From contig NC_081412.1 of NCBI RefSeq assembly GCF_030272615.1, positions 546,912,202-546,976,201 on the forward strand: DNA of 64,000 bases. Reading direction: 5' to 3'. The notes under the pieces were generated by a model. The model was not told where the DNA came from, did no database searches, and worked only from the letters and a program-made list of their open reading frames with translations. This DNA is from Cryptomeria japonica. Its lineage: Eukaryota > Streptophyta > Pinopsida > Cupressales > Cupressaceae. A program made the position numbers and the translations under genes. Positions 48,401 to 60,265 of this stretch are shown here, piece by piece. The number at the start of each line of letters is the position of its first letter. The stretch's first letter is position 1.

Positions 48401-48890
48401 TACAAAAAAGGTAAAAATATCCATAGTAGAAAGTAATAAGTGGGAATCATGTTGTCTAGTAAACTAAATGCAATAAAATTATTAAATACAAAGCTAATCA
48501 ACAAAAATAAAATAATACGAGTATAAGGATGAAGCAAAGGAATTTTCACCTGGGTCCATGAAATGAACCTATAGCAAACACTACTCTCTTCTCTATTGGA
48601 ACACATACACAAGAAGTCAAGATGAAATGTTGGGTGTAGCTATGTTTAAAGGTTTGACATAGTCAAACCCCTATTTTGGTGTTTCTACCTCCACAAACAA
48701 CCTAAAGATGATAATGTAATAAACATTTCACATGGATACAAGAAAGAACAATACAATAGATGATATTCTAGTCAAGGACAATGAATCAAGTAGACAATCT
48801 AGAAAGACTTACCCTCCCTTCAACACTAAAAATAATGTGGCTTGTTGGAATGGGGAATGGCAACAACTTCAAGCTAGATAGACCTTCATT
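45457..48890 (-). mobile_element. Second copy of the minus-strand copia (partial)
   Basis: Integrase and pre-integrase remnants occupy 45457-45980, gag 45990-47140, the primer-binding site lies near 47255 and the LTR spans 47267-48890. It follows the copy at 32488-43375 closely but lacks the 5.8-kb insertion and the solo LTR. In gag, VLHCYFTKLWKDFTLT and LVTILFSKEMRKKDI are visible. It shares the integrase insertion of the short-LTR element, so it derives from the composite and is not an independent insertion. Confidence 0.75.
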
Positions 48891-50199
48891 GGATTATACT
48901 GGAGGTCTCGTAAGTTGTGAGATGGTGTAGAAAATGAAAGAAATATTGAAAATGTAAGAGAGAGAGAATTCAATGACCAAGAGGGATGAAATGAAGCCTT
49001 GAAAGGCAATTTTAAGGAACTACAAGTCCTCCTAACATCAGTGAAAGCCTAGAGGGGTGCTACACCACCAAAAATAAAAGTTGTAACATCCCAAAGACCA
49101 CCTTTAGTCGTAGATATTCATTGGATGAATGTGTGTCAAGATGTATCTACAACATGCAAACATTTATGAACAATCCAGACCAAATGGTGAAAAGACTAAC
49201 CATGACATGTGGCAAGGAACGTTGGTGCAATGGAATTTGATCATTGTCTTGCATTTGGCTAAAGTGGAGGCTTGTGTAATGTGAAATATCATGGTTCCAT
49301 AAAATTTATGATGTTACAACTATTAAAGTTCAATTATATTAAATTATAACATATACAACTAGATAACTTTTCCACATACACCTATGAGCATTACACATTT
49401 TTATTTATATTTTTCATAAAATTATAATAATTATGTATTTAGAATTTGGATGGAATAAAATTATAATTGAATGCGAGGAACAACAAAAATTTCAAATCAA
49501 AATCTCCTATCAATCTTGATTAGAAAAATCTTAAGAATTCCTTTAAAAAAGGATTAATGGTTGTTGTATTAAAGACTAATCACAACGTCCAAAGTGTCCA
49601 TGCAAATATATAACTTAGGACAATATTTTAAAATCCAATACTTCTAACATTGTGGTATAATATTGTATTTGATAGTCTTAGAATATTTAATTCATATCTA
49701 ATGATTCTAGTATATTCTTAAAGATTGGTCTTGACATCTCCATTAATACTAAAGATTATATTAGGGTCCAAATTTGACTACCAAACCTAGTTATCAAGTT
49801 ATTTTTTATATCAATTATCTATTTAAAATTTATCTTTCAAACTTAGGGACACACATACAATAACAATCCTTCAAAAATCTATTTCTAATTGATTATGATT
49901 TAACTATTTCCATGACTTTAATGTATATTTGTCAACACTTTTAAATATATTCTAACCTTGACCTCTTATTGAACCAAAAAAAAAGCAATCCATCGAAAAT
50001 CTCATTTTCCATGTGATACAATCTGTACTTTATAAAAAAAATATGGCCATAGAATTTCATATAATACAATACTCTTATTAAAATTTTAGTTATATTTTAT
50101 AAAAAAAGTCCAACCATGAATTCAATAAAATACAATCTTCTTAAAAATTTAATTATTTTTTATTCAAAAAAGTAGTGCCATCGAATTTAGGGTTTGAAT
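48891..50199. other. AT-rich intergenic DNA
   Basis: No supported gene or recognisable element. Confidence 0.5.
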
Positions 50200-50439
50200 T
50201 TGTAACGATTTTTGGTCGTCACTCCTGTCGTCATTTCGCACCTTGTTTTTGCCATTAGTAGTTGTCCATACCACTTTTGTAGCTGTCATTGGCTGGTGTT
50301 TGTTGTCCGGATCCCTTTTCCACCACGAGACTAACTTTTTTCCATAAATTAGCACGTTCTATCCAGCTCTTTAGAAATTGGGTGGATCATTCTACAAGCA
50401 GAGAAATTTAAGTTCTACAGCTAATGCCTTTCAGGACCA

Positions 50440-50690
50440 CTCAATTCACCAACCAGCTGAATGTCTTGCAACGTGTTTTACTGCTAGGTGGGAGGTTAAA
50501 CTAGAATATTCAAATTGACCCAAACAGATTTCCAAAAGCCACAATAGGTTAGTGCGTGTTTCCAAGTCACAATCTATTATCATGCTTATTTCAGATCTGC
50601 CCACCGTATGAAAATGCTGTGTGCTTGGCTGAACCACTGTAAGCAGCTGTGCAACTCAGCTGGGCAATGAATGAATGCTCTATAAATACA
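50440..50690 (+). promoter_or_regulatory. Promoter of the small gene, copy 2
   Basis: TATAAATACA starts at 50681, 114 bp before the ATG. CCAACCAGCTGAATG, AACGTGTTTT, GCTAGGTGGGA and AATATTCAAATTGACC occur in the same order and spacing as in copy 1. Confidence 0.6.
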
Positions 50691-50794
50691 TAAACGGAGT
50701 TGCAATTCTTAAGAGATCCACTGATATAGACTCTATTCTCATGAGTTGGGCAGGAAATATCTATTAGTTTGGTGTTGAGAAATCCAGTGCGTAT

Positions 50795-51058
50795 ATGGAA
50801 GCTGTTGGAAATAAGTCACATCTGAATCAAAGATGGGTTCGTCCTATAAAAATGCAAAGAAAAAATCGACTGCAAAAATTTGCACCTCCGCCATTGAAAG
50901 TGAAGCCTCCTCTAGCTTCAGATTTGTTTACTAAAAGTACTCCTATTCCTCTGTTGTCACCACTGTTTTGTTCACCAGATGCAGATATGGGTAAACCCCT
51001 TAAAGCAGTAGCACAAGGAAATGAAAAGTGTAATGGCAGAATCCCTAACAACACATAG
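50795..51058 (+). CDS. Small proline-rich protein of unknown function, copy 2
   Basis: An intact intronless frame of 87 codons from the first ATG downstream of the TATA box. It starts MEAVGNKSHLNQRWVRP, a basic leader of which copy 1 lacks 16 residues. The shared core RLQKFAPPPLKVKP and PIPLLSPLF follows, then an acidic-to-neutral tail ending NEKCNGRIPNNT. There is no signal peptide, membrane span or enzyme motif. About two thirds of core residues are identical to copy 1, with many silent changes between them, which argues that both were kept under selection after duplication. Its longer N-terminus makes this copy the better guide to the ancestral protein. The family is not recognised; a stress- or growth-related regulatory peptide is speculation. 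Confidence 0.7.
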   Translation: MEAVGNKSHLNQRWVRPIKMQRKNRLQKFAPPPLKVKPPLASDLFTKSTPIPLLSPLFCSPDADMGKPLKAVAQGNEKCNGRIPNNT

Positions 51059-51380
51059 GGCTTGTTTGTTCCTGGAATTGGGTGCAAAGGATTATCAATG
51101 TCTAGCAGTGCCAGGCTTGTTCAGTGATATGCAGACTCCCTTGTTTCAGTTACAAATAAAGTTGGAAAGCTAATTGTAAGTAGCCTTACCCTGCATCAAA
51201 TCTACACTTCATTTGTATTCATTGTAGACTGATCATAAATTCAAAACCATAAAAAGAGATTCCTTGATGGTGATGTGATTCTTAATAAACTTTCTACCAG
51301 AAGGAAAGGTGATTGGTATTCAAATGAACATGGCATATCTCTTCTGAAATACTCAAAGCTATAGGCTGCTGTATTTAATC

Positions 51381-53829
51381 TGTAATTTTTTTACTCAGAG
51401 AATCCCTAGCTTTGCATACCACAGCCCTCTTTGAGACTATTATTATATGGCAATTTGTGTTGAATTATATTGGGGATCAATTTGGTTGGTTCAAAATAAA
51501 ATATATTGACATTTCTGTTTGTACAACTTTCTAAGTTCAACCCAATGATCTCTAGTCTAAATAATGATCCAACAGTACTATCACTCTTTACTCATCACAC
51601 TAACTCTCTAAAATCTTAATAAATAAAAAAAATTGAAAACATGTTTTTAAAACTTGTATTTAAAAGGATCACTCAAAATCATTTTAGTGTCATATAAAAT
51701 ATTGGAACAAAGTAGAACAACACATTTACACATTTGTCCTTTTGACACTATGGATTCAACCCAATTATCTTTATCTAAATCATAATCCAACTCTTTTGTC
51801 ACTCTTTATTTATCACACTGAACTTTTTGTAAAAAAACTTTGACTAAAGTATAAAGTCATCACTATTTTACTTCAGATATCATCAACCCAAAAAATTCAA
51901 CAAATATTAAATATCAAACTCTACAGAAAATAGTCATTAAAACCAAAATAGAATTGCATACTAATGCAAAACATCATTGTCATAAATATGTTTCCATTTA
52001 GATTTTCAAATTTAATTGTCTCAATTTCTAATCAATAATTCAAGTAAAATTTCAATTTAGAAACTTTTTCATGATGGTACTGAAACTGAAATTGAAAATT
52101 TATAATAGATGTTTAATTTCAATTTTTGTTTTGTTATTTCAATTGATCTACATATTCCCAAGTCTTAATTTATCTAAATTTGATGTGCTATAGATGACAA
52201 AATTTGAATATTGAAATTTTCTTATACATCATACAATATTAGAAATTTATAACGAATTATAAACAACCATTCAAATTGTATGTTTGTGGGAGCTCAAACT
52301 CTGTTTTTCTACAATTGCACAAAAGAATACCAAACTTTTAATCAGTGTTATTACTATCGGACAGACAAACTATTAGTACAGTCTACAATTTGGGAAAAAT
52401 TAAGTACCAAAAAGTCTACAAATAGTTTTTGTGTCTTCAACAAAATAGGGGAAAGAAGAAATATACAATATAATGTATGGTGAAAGGCTCAGTGGTTTGC
52501 TTTGTTTACACTGTAAAAAGATGAAGAAGTAGCAACAACAATTGTTTTAGTGAAATCGAAATCTTCTTGACTGGTAGAGCTCTAGGCGTCTTTAGCCTCT
52601 AGAAGAAGTTTTTCTAGTATAGGATCTTGCACCAGATGGGGCTGCCAACATGTATTTTCAAGTTGCAGAGCAGAATGAGTGCAGGAATATGAGAGCCTAA
52701 AACACTACAATCCCCAAACTAAACAAGCTAGATCAGGAATGGAGCTGCACCGGCCTCTATGATTGACTTACAGCGTTCCATATGCATATTTAGTAAATGA
52801 TATATGCGATTCAACCATAACTCATTTTTTAGTTAGATATGTAGATAAATAAAGTTGAGGAAGAAAAAATGGCTTAGTTTACTGAGATCTAACATGTTTG
52901 AGAATAAGTTCTAATTTCTTTCATTTTTATAGTTTTTTTTTAAAGTTTTTTTTAAAAACTTGGTTTTATTTTAAATTATAGAAGTTTTGTATGATAAATT
53001 TTTAGAAGTCTTTAGATGTATATAAGATTTCTATATAATGAGGCAATTGTAATTCATTTAATGTGATCTTTGATCATTTGATAATGAAGTTCATGTAATC
53101 ACTTGAATCAATAGAACAATTTAAATGTGATTCGACTTTGTATTTCTTTCAACTTGTGTGCTTTTTAAATTGAGTTTAAAAAGAAATAAAAATCATCTCA
53201 AAATTCTTAGAACATATTTTAAAGTGATAATAATAATTTTGAAAATCACATGAAATAAATTTGTTAAGTTTAGGTATTATCATTTAGATAAAAGGAAACA
53301 AGATGAGTGATTCTATTAATATTAGAATGATCAACATTTTCTAATTTCATCCAACTTTTTCAGTATTTTGAAACATTAATCTAAAAGTTATTTTCATACT
53401 AGACCGAATCACAAAGGAAGTTTTCATATAGGAGCAACATGTCTCAAAACTCAACTTGTGATGTATAGTGCAACACATATAGTGCAACATATATCTCTTA
53501 ATAGAAAGACCTCATATTATAGATTTCCTTCTCAACTCAATTTTAATTATAGATTTTGAATTTAATTTTTATTGTTGATTCCTTTATACAATAAATATTT
53601 TTTCTTTGTTTTGTTAATAGTGCAATAGACTAGAATTTATCTTTGGTCCATTATCCTTTTTTATTATGTGTGCATTAAGAATAATTCAATTTTTAACATG
53701 ATATACTAAAAATGCTCAATTTAGGTCTAGGTTAAGGGATCTCATTAAAATAATGCATGAATGAAGTCACAAAGAAAATTCTCAAATGAAGGCAAAAAAT
53801 ATTAATATAAGGAATAGATGAACATCAAA
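51381..53829. other. AT-rich intergenic DNA
   Basis: Only short frames, oligo-A/T runs and no recognisable element or RNA gene. Confidence 0.5.
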
Positions 53830-54723
53830 TTTATTTTTGATTAAATATTAGTGGGGAAGGGCCCCCAACTGTTATAGAGTAGAATAAAAAACCATCAAAA
53901 CCAAAGGCTTTGGGGTCAAGCTAGAAAAAAAAACCAAGTAGATAGATTGACTATAGCTTATAAATAGTAAATATAGGAAACCAATAAAAGTAGAGTCCAA
54001 AGATAGCATATCTAATATAGAAGTAACCAAAAAAAAGAGTAACATTAAAAACATAATAGACTCTAAAAGATAGAGTCCCAATCCTTGACCAACTACTCCA
54101 GAGTTGCCTCCCAAGCCACAGATGTCATACTCTTCTTCCCTTTCTTATTGTCTTTATCCATGTTCTTAGGATAGTTTTTTTTTTCCCTTTCTCTCAATTT
54201 TTCTTCCTATAGTGACCATTACAGCAATAGTTCTATGCATAAGATTTCTATAAATCCTTACTAACTATTTCATAGCTTTCTCAAGTCTATATAATATTTC
54301 ACTATTCCTTTCACAACCAATGCAATTTTGTAGGGTTTATAAATTCTTAAATCTGACCTTGAGGTCTTCCAACCCCGGAACAAGAACCCGCCAATTTTCC
54401 TCCTTCTTAGTAGCCCCTTTACCTTCAAGTTTTGTATCCTCCTCCCCATTATAACCCTTTAGAATATTAAGCTCCTTCAGGGATACTTCTAAGTGCATCT
54501 CATAGGATGTAGAGAGGGAAAAGCAGTCTTCAAGAATTAGATTTAATGTCTGCTCCAGTGGTTTTTCAATGTTCTCACTAGAATCCTCATTAAAGGTCTA
54601 ATCCTTTTGCTCAACATCTTTTTCCTCTTCAAAGGGATATTTTATGAAAGTGGTAGCAATCTTAGCAATCACAGTAAGATTAGCAAGTTTGATAGACCTC
54701 CTACCATCAAAAGAGGTCATAAT
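53830..54723 (-). repeat. Unclassified retroelement-like fragment
   Basis: Near its left end are GTGGGGAAGGGCCCCCAACTG and TAGAATAAAAAACC, resembling the scrap at 5030-5065. To the right it is richer in G and C. It is cut off by the copia LTR at 54724. A LINE 3' end is possible, but no coding motif supports it. Confidence 0.25.
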
Positions 54724-55987
54724 TGTTGGATGTTGGGGAGATTGTTGGACATTGTTGCTGCTAGGATATGTTGTTGTCATTAATGTCAATATATTCCTAT
54801 GATTTTATACAGTGATTGCGGATTGGGAAAATCTTATGATTCATTTTGCAATTTTGTTTTGTTCTGTAGGTGCTTTGCAGAGTCCGGTATTTCCTCTGGT
54901 ATATTCCAGTGTGATCTGATCTTGAACTGAGATTTTGGGATATTGTTTGGGATGGTCTTGTGTGTCTTCATTTCAGATGGATCATTTTTTGGTTCTCCAC
55001 AAGTTATCTTTCTTTGTGACAATTGTTGATTGGTTTTGTTCTTGAGCTTTCGGATGTTGATCAATGAAGATTTGATAAGTTGTGTTGGTGTAGTAATTAT
55101 TGATGATTCTAATGTGCTTTCTGGTGTTTCCTAGTTATGTATTATTTGTTTTGATGATCCACATTGATCGATGTGTTAGCTATTGGTGGTTTTCATGAAT
55201 CGGTGATGATTTTTGTGCTATGCAGTTTTCTTGGTGGTGTAGCCTATTGCGGTTGATCTTGGTGTGATTTCCGATGGAGTTGAGAGTTTGGGAATTTAAA
55301 TTAGGTCCATGTTATGTCATGTAAATCATTATATTGGTCCAATGGTTGATATTTGTATCGTCTGATGTAATTTTGTAATTGTGAGTTAAGGGTTTAGTCA
55401 ACCTTGTTATCAAGGTTGATGAATTGAATATATAAGTGAGATTGTCATGTATTGTGGTGATAGAGGTTGTGTCTGTGTTATCAGAGAGAGATTTATGTGT
55501 GAACAAGGATTGATTTGTTAGTATTGTGATTGAGTAGATTGGTGTGGTAGAGCAAATATTAATGATTAACCAGAACTGTAATCAAGCATTTGGAGATGTT
55601 ATTCTTTCAGTTCATTCCTTCTGGATTGTAGTCCAAATTTTGTTGTAAGTCAGTGAGACTTCACTGAGGTTTGTAGCCTTCCGGGTCATTGTATTTGAGC
55701 AGTGAGCTCTAGGCAGTGTGCCTGAATGCATGTGCATTCCCTATTGTAATATTTTCACATACTATTGCAAAGTATCATCTTATTGTGGGTAGGTTCCCAC
55801 CATGGTTTTTCCCTTAACTGGGTTTTCCATGTCAAAATCTTGGTGTTGTGTGTTGTTCTTTCAATTTGCTTATCTTTGTTATTGTTGCATTTTATTAGAT
55901 TTTTATTTGTGATTAAATTTGTCAATTCAATGAAGACTGATTCACCCACCCCCCCCTCTCAGTCTTCCTTTTTTGTTGTTTCAAACA
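54724..55987 (+). repeat. 5' LTR of the 54.7-kb copia
   Basis: It starts TGTTGG (54724 or, less likely, 54744) and ends TTTCAAACA directly before the primer-binding site. It contains TTGTCATTAATGTCAATAT near the start, CATGGTTTTTCCCTTAACTG in U5, and GATTCACCCACCCCCCCCTC about 45 bp before the end. The LTRs at 500, 30100 and 41636 share this layout. Confidence 0.7.
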
Positions 55988-56043
55988 ATTGGTATGAGAG
56001 AAAGATCCTCCAAAAGAAGCTTAACCGCTTGAGGAAATCCGGG

Positions 56044-59000
56044 ATGACAACTATCTTTAACAAGGACGGTTTGAGATTTGATGGAAGTAACTATGCTATA
56101 TGGAAGAACTAAATAGAGGTGCACTTGATATATCTTGGAGAAGATCATTGGAAGATTACAAAGGATGTCTATTTTGTTCCTCATAATGGAGCGGTTATTG
56201 CTGCTAAAATCAAGGAAGTTGAAAGTAACGTCAGAGTGAAGGAAGCATTGCTTAGTGCCCTAGCTGATTCAGAGATGACAAATGTAATGGGACTTTAGAT
56301 CACACATGAGATATGGGAGAAGCTTGAGACCCTATATGAAGGAGACAAATACATGAAAGTTGCTAAGATGCAGAGCTTGAAAGGAAAGTATGAGATGTTG
56401 AAGATGGGAGAAGATGAGAACATATACTCTTTTATGGATAATGTGAATGACCTTGTCCTCGATATTAGATGTTCCGGTGGAACCTTAGATGAATATGAAA
56501 TTGTTTCTAAAGTGCTGAGATCATTGCCTCCTTCTTACAAACATAAGGTAGCTACAATTGATGAGATCTGAAGTGTGACTACAGTAACAAGAGATATGTT
56601 GGTTGGAAAGATTGTTGCTTTTGAGCTGAGCATGTTTGGAGAATCACATGGAAAGTCTAAGACAACATTCAAAGCATTAGCATTTATATTTGGAAAGGTA
56701 AAGTATAATCCTAATGAGTGCACAATATCCAGATATGAAAGAGAGAGAAGAGAGATGGAAGAGCAAGAAAAAGAGCTAGATGAGCTTGAAGCATTAATTG
56801 CCCAGAGATTGCCTAAAGGAGCAGTTAAGTATGATGGGAAATTGCCTTTGAAATGTTTCTCTTGTAATAAGATAGGACATTTTGCTTCTAGATACCCAGA
56901 GAGAATGGCTAAATATGATAGGCATGATAATTTTTATAAGCATGATAGGAATGACACATATGAGAAGCATAAGAAGTATGATAAGCCTTAGAAGTCTACA
57001 TGGAAGTATAAGAATCAGAAGAATTGTTATTATGCTGCTAATGAAGGTGTTACGGATGAAGAATCAAAAGGAGATGAAATTGTATTTCTTTCCATTAAGG
57101 AAGATGAACTGGTACCTATTGATTCCACTATTTGTACTGTTGAGTAGAAAGCTTCAGCTACACTAAAGTTGAAGAAAGAGATGAATGGGTGATTCACAGT
57201 GGTTGCTCACATCATATGACTGGTGATAAAATAAAATTTGTAAGCATGGAAAGATATGATAGTGGAATAGTGAGATTTGGAGATGACAAATCCTGTGTGA
57301 TCCGTGGGAGAGATTCTATATCCTTTGATGGTAAGCATAATACTGATGATGTATTGTATGTTGAAGGTTTGAAACATTGGACAAATGGTTGACAAAGGTT
57401 ATGATCTACAATTCAAGAATGGTAAATGTAGGATCCTAAATGCCTCTAGTATAGAGATTGCATCTGGAACTAAGACTGAAGGTAACATTTTTCATTTGAA
57501 TGCTGGTGAGAAAAGTTGTTTGATTGCTCAGATTGATGAAAGTTGGTTGTTGAATAGGAGAATGTGTCATGTTAACTTTGACTCAATGATTAAGATAAGT
57601 TCTACATAAGTTGTTAGAGATCTGCCTAAGATTATTAAGCCTGCTAATCTAGTATGTAAAGAATATCAGTTGGGTAAGAAAATGGTATACATCTAATGGA
57701 TTGCTAGATCTTGTGCATACTGACCTATTGCAAGGTGTGCGCCCTTAGTCTCCTTGTGTTGTGCAGCACAACACTCGGGTTTGTGACATGGCTTAAATGC
57801 CTCCTATAGATTTTATAAGTCTAGTGGTTGTATCAAGCATTAATAGATTGATCTATTGGTGTAACGACAATCACACTTATAACAAGTGGTATCAGAGCTT
57901 GGTCACAGGTTCAAACCCCTCACTAGTGCTGGGGGAGGGATTGTTCCAAGGTGTGCGCCTGTGTTCTCCTTGTGCTATGTAGCGCAATGCTTGGGTTTGT
58001 GACATGGCTTAACTGCCTCCTATGGATTATATAAGTCTAGTGGTTGTATCGAGCATTATCAGGTTGATCTTTTGGTAAAATGACAACCACACTTGAAACA
58101 ATGATCTGTGTGGACCTACAGATGTTAGAATTGTGCAGGGAGATAGATACTTTATGTTACTAATTGATGATTATTACAGGATTATGTGGGTTGTCTTTTT
58201 GAAGGAGAAATCAGAAGCATTGGATAAATTCAAAATATTCAAAGCAAAGGTGGAGACTGAGTCTAGATTGAAGGTGAAATGTCTGAGATCTAACAGAGGT
58301 GGAGAATTATATTCTAGTGAATTCAATTCATTCTATGAGAAGCATGGGATTAGAAGACAACTATCCACTCCTAGAACCCCTCAGTAGAATGGAGTTGTTG
58401 AAAGGAAAAACAAAGTTGTCTTGGATGTTGCAACGACTATGTTGATTGAAGGGAATATTTTGAAGATCTACTCGAGAGAAGATATTAAAACTACTATTTA
58501 CACATTCAATAAAGTTCATATTAAAGGTGATACTGGTAAGACTCCTTATGAGTTATGGTTTGGTCATGTTTATACAATGAGATATTTCAGAGTATTTGGT
58601 AGAAAATGTTATATCAAGAGAGATGAGGATATAGAAAATTTTGATGCTAGAAGTGATGGAAGAATTTTCTTGGGATATTCAACAAAGAGAAAAACCTACT
58701 GGTGCTACAATAAAAGACTGAGAAAGATAGAAGAAAGTGAAAATGTGAAAGTGGATGAGAACCATGGGAAAGAGATCAGAGCATGCGGATATGGTCAACA
58801 TACTATTCTAAACCCTATTCAAACTAAAGAACCGTAGCAAAATGATCTGGTAGAGATTTTTATCTCGGATGTTGCTGCTACCGATGAAGAAGTGCAGGAA
58901 CCTGAGAATCAAAACAATCAAAAGAGTTTGAGGTATGTAAGATTGAATCATTCAGAAAATTAGAATATTGGTGATAAAAATAAAGGTGTGATGGCTAGAA

Positions 59001-60265
59001 GAAGGTTAGTTGCTGAAGAAGTAGGTTTGATTTCCAAAGTTGAACCTAAAGATGTTGTTGAAGCTTGCAAAGATGAAAATTGGATGAGATCTATGGAAGA
59101 ATTAGATCAGATTGAAAAGAACAACACATGGGAGCCTGTGCCTAGACCTAAAGATAAGAATGTAATTGGTACTAAGTGGGTATTCAGAAATAAATTGAAT
59201 GAGGCCAGTGAAGTTGTCATAAATAAAGCTAGATTAGTTTGCAAAGGATATTCACAGAAAGAAGTAATTGACTATGAGGAGACTTTTTCTTTGGCGGGTA
59301 GACTTGAAGTTGTTAGTTTGTTTCTTGCATATGTTGCCTATAAATATTTCAAGGTATATCAGATGGATGTCAAAACCGCCTTTCCAAATGATGATCTTGA
59401 GGAAGAAGTCTACATTAAGCAACCTGATGGATTTTCATTATCAGATGATGGAGACATGGTATGTAAGTTGAAGAAAGCTCTTTATGGAGTGAAACAAGCC
59501 CTTAGAGCCTGGTATGCTAGATTAGATAAATATTTGTTGAAATTGGGATTTAATAAAGGTGTTGCTAACAACAATATATACTTTAGGATTGAGAAAGATA
59601 TCTTGATTATTGAAGTATTTGTTGATGATATTATCTTTGGAGGAGATTATGACTTGGGCATTAATTTTACCAGAGATATGCAGAAAGAATTTGATATGTC
59701 TATGATTAGTGAGATGAAATTCTTCTTAGGTTTACAGATTTCAAAGACTAGAAAAGGCATATTTATATCTCAAACTAAATATGTGAAGGAATTGCTAAAG
59801 AAGTTTGGGTTAGATGACTCCAAACCTGTTGGAACTCCTATGGTGACTGGTTGTAAATTGTCTAAGAATGATGAATCTTTGAAAGCTAACCAAAATTTGT
59901 ATAGATCTATGGTTGGTGGACTGCTATACCTTACTCAAACTAGGCCGGACATTATGCATGTTATGTGCATGGCTGCTAGATATCAATTTGATCTGAAAGC
60001 GAGTCATGTCACTTCTGTGAAGAGGATAATCAGATACTTGAAGGGAACTGTGGACTATGGTTTTTGGTATCCGAGGAATGATGATTTCATTCTATGTGCT
60101 TACACTGATGCTCATTGGGCTAGTGGTGTAGGTGACCGAAAGAGCACTACCAGTAGAGCATTCTTTTAGGTAAGAAGTTGGTTTCATGGGCTAGTAAGAA
60201 ACAAGATTCAGTAGCTTTATCTATTGTTGAAGTTGAGTACATTGTTGCTACTAGTGTGGGGGCAG
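56044..60265 (+). pseudogene. Copia gag-pol polyprotein, decayed
   Basis: Gag starts at the ATG at 56044 (FDGSNYAIWKN) and ends with a zinc knuckle, KCFSCNKIGHFASRYP, whose last Cys is replaced. Protease reads VIHSGCSHHMTGDK at 57189: the catalytic Asp of DSG is His. Pre-integrase has MCHVNFDSMIK and LVCKEYQLGKK, with the last Cys lost. Integrase has LLIDDYYRIMW, SNRGGE (Asp replaced by Asn) and PQ-stop-NGVVERKN. Reverse transcriptase has [20 protein letters not shown] and FVDDIIFGG (59618). RNase H reaches [16 protein letters not shown] and then, after a frameshift near 60165, EVEYIVATS. Stops include 56110, 56296, 56569, 56989, 57145, 58385 and 58835. It is clearly non-functional. Confidence 0.9.
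57729..58100 (+). mobile_element. TRIM (372 bp) inserted in the copia integrase gene
   Basis: Two direct repeats, 57729-57884 and 57942-58100, are about 80% alike (AAGGTGTGCGCC, GGGTTTGTGACATGGCTTAA, TATAAGTCTAGTGGTTGTAT, ending AACA). The 57 bp between them hold GTGGTATCAGAGC, a complete initiator-Met primer-binding site, and GGGGGAGGGATTG, a polypurine tract. That is the full anatomy of a terminal-repeat retrotransposon in miniature. It splits the integrase frame between HTDL and DLCGPTDV. GACCT and GATCT beside it may be the target duplication. Confidence 0.85.

Larger units (their letters stand above)
50200..51380 (+). repeat. Paralogous segment, copy 2 (pairs with 3640-4730)
   Basis: See 3640-4730. 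It contains promoter, coding region and 3' flank of the second small gene. The 3' flank has an extra stretch of about 100 bp relative to copy 1 between GACTGATCA and CTTCTGAAATA. Confidence 0.85.
54724..60265 (+). mobile_element. Copia element, 5' LTR plus decayed gag-pol, 3' truncated
   Basis: It comprises a 5' LTR (54724 or 54744 to 55987), a primer-binding-site variant TGGTATGAGAG at 55990, and gag-protease-integrase-reverse transcriptase-RNase H from 56044. The coding sequence stops abruptly near 60265, after EVEYIVATS of RNase H. No tail of RNase H, polypurine tract or 3' LTR follows. A TRIM is inserted at 57729-58100. Confidence 0.85.

Noticed and set aside
57886-57920. tRNA or tRNA-derived SINE (GGTTCAAACCCC looks like a B box)
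   Set aside because: No A box or cloverleaf could be drawn, and the flanking direct repeats with primer-binding site and polypurine tract explain it as a TRIM.
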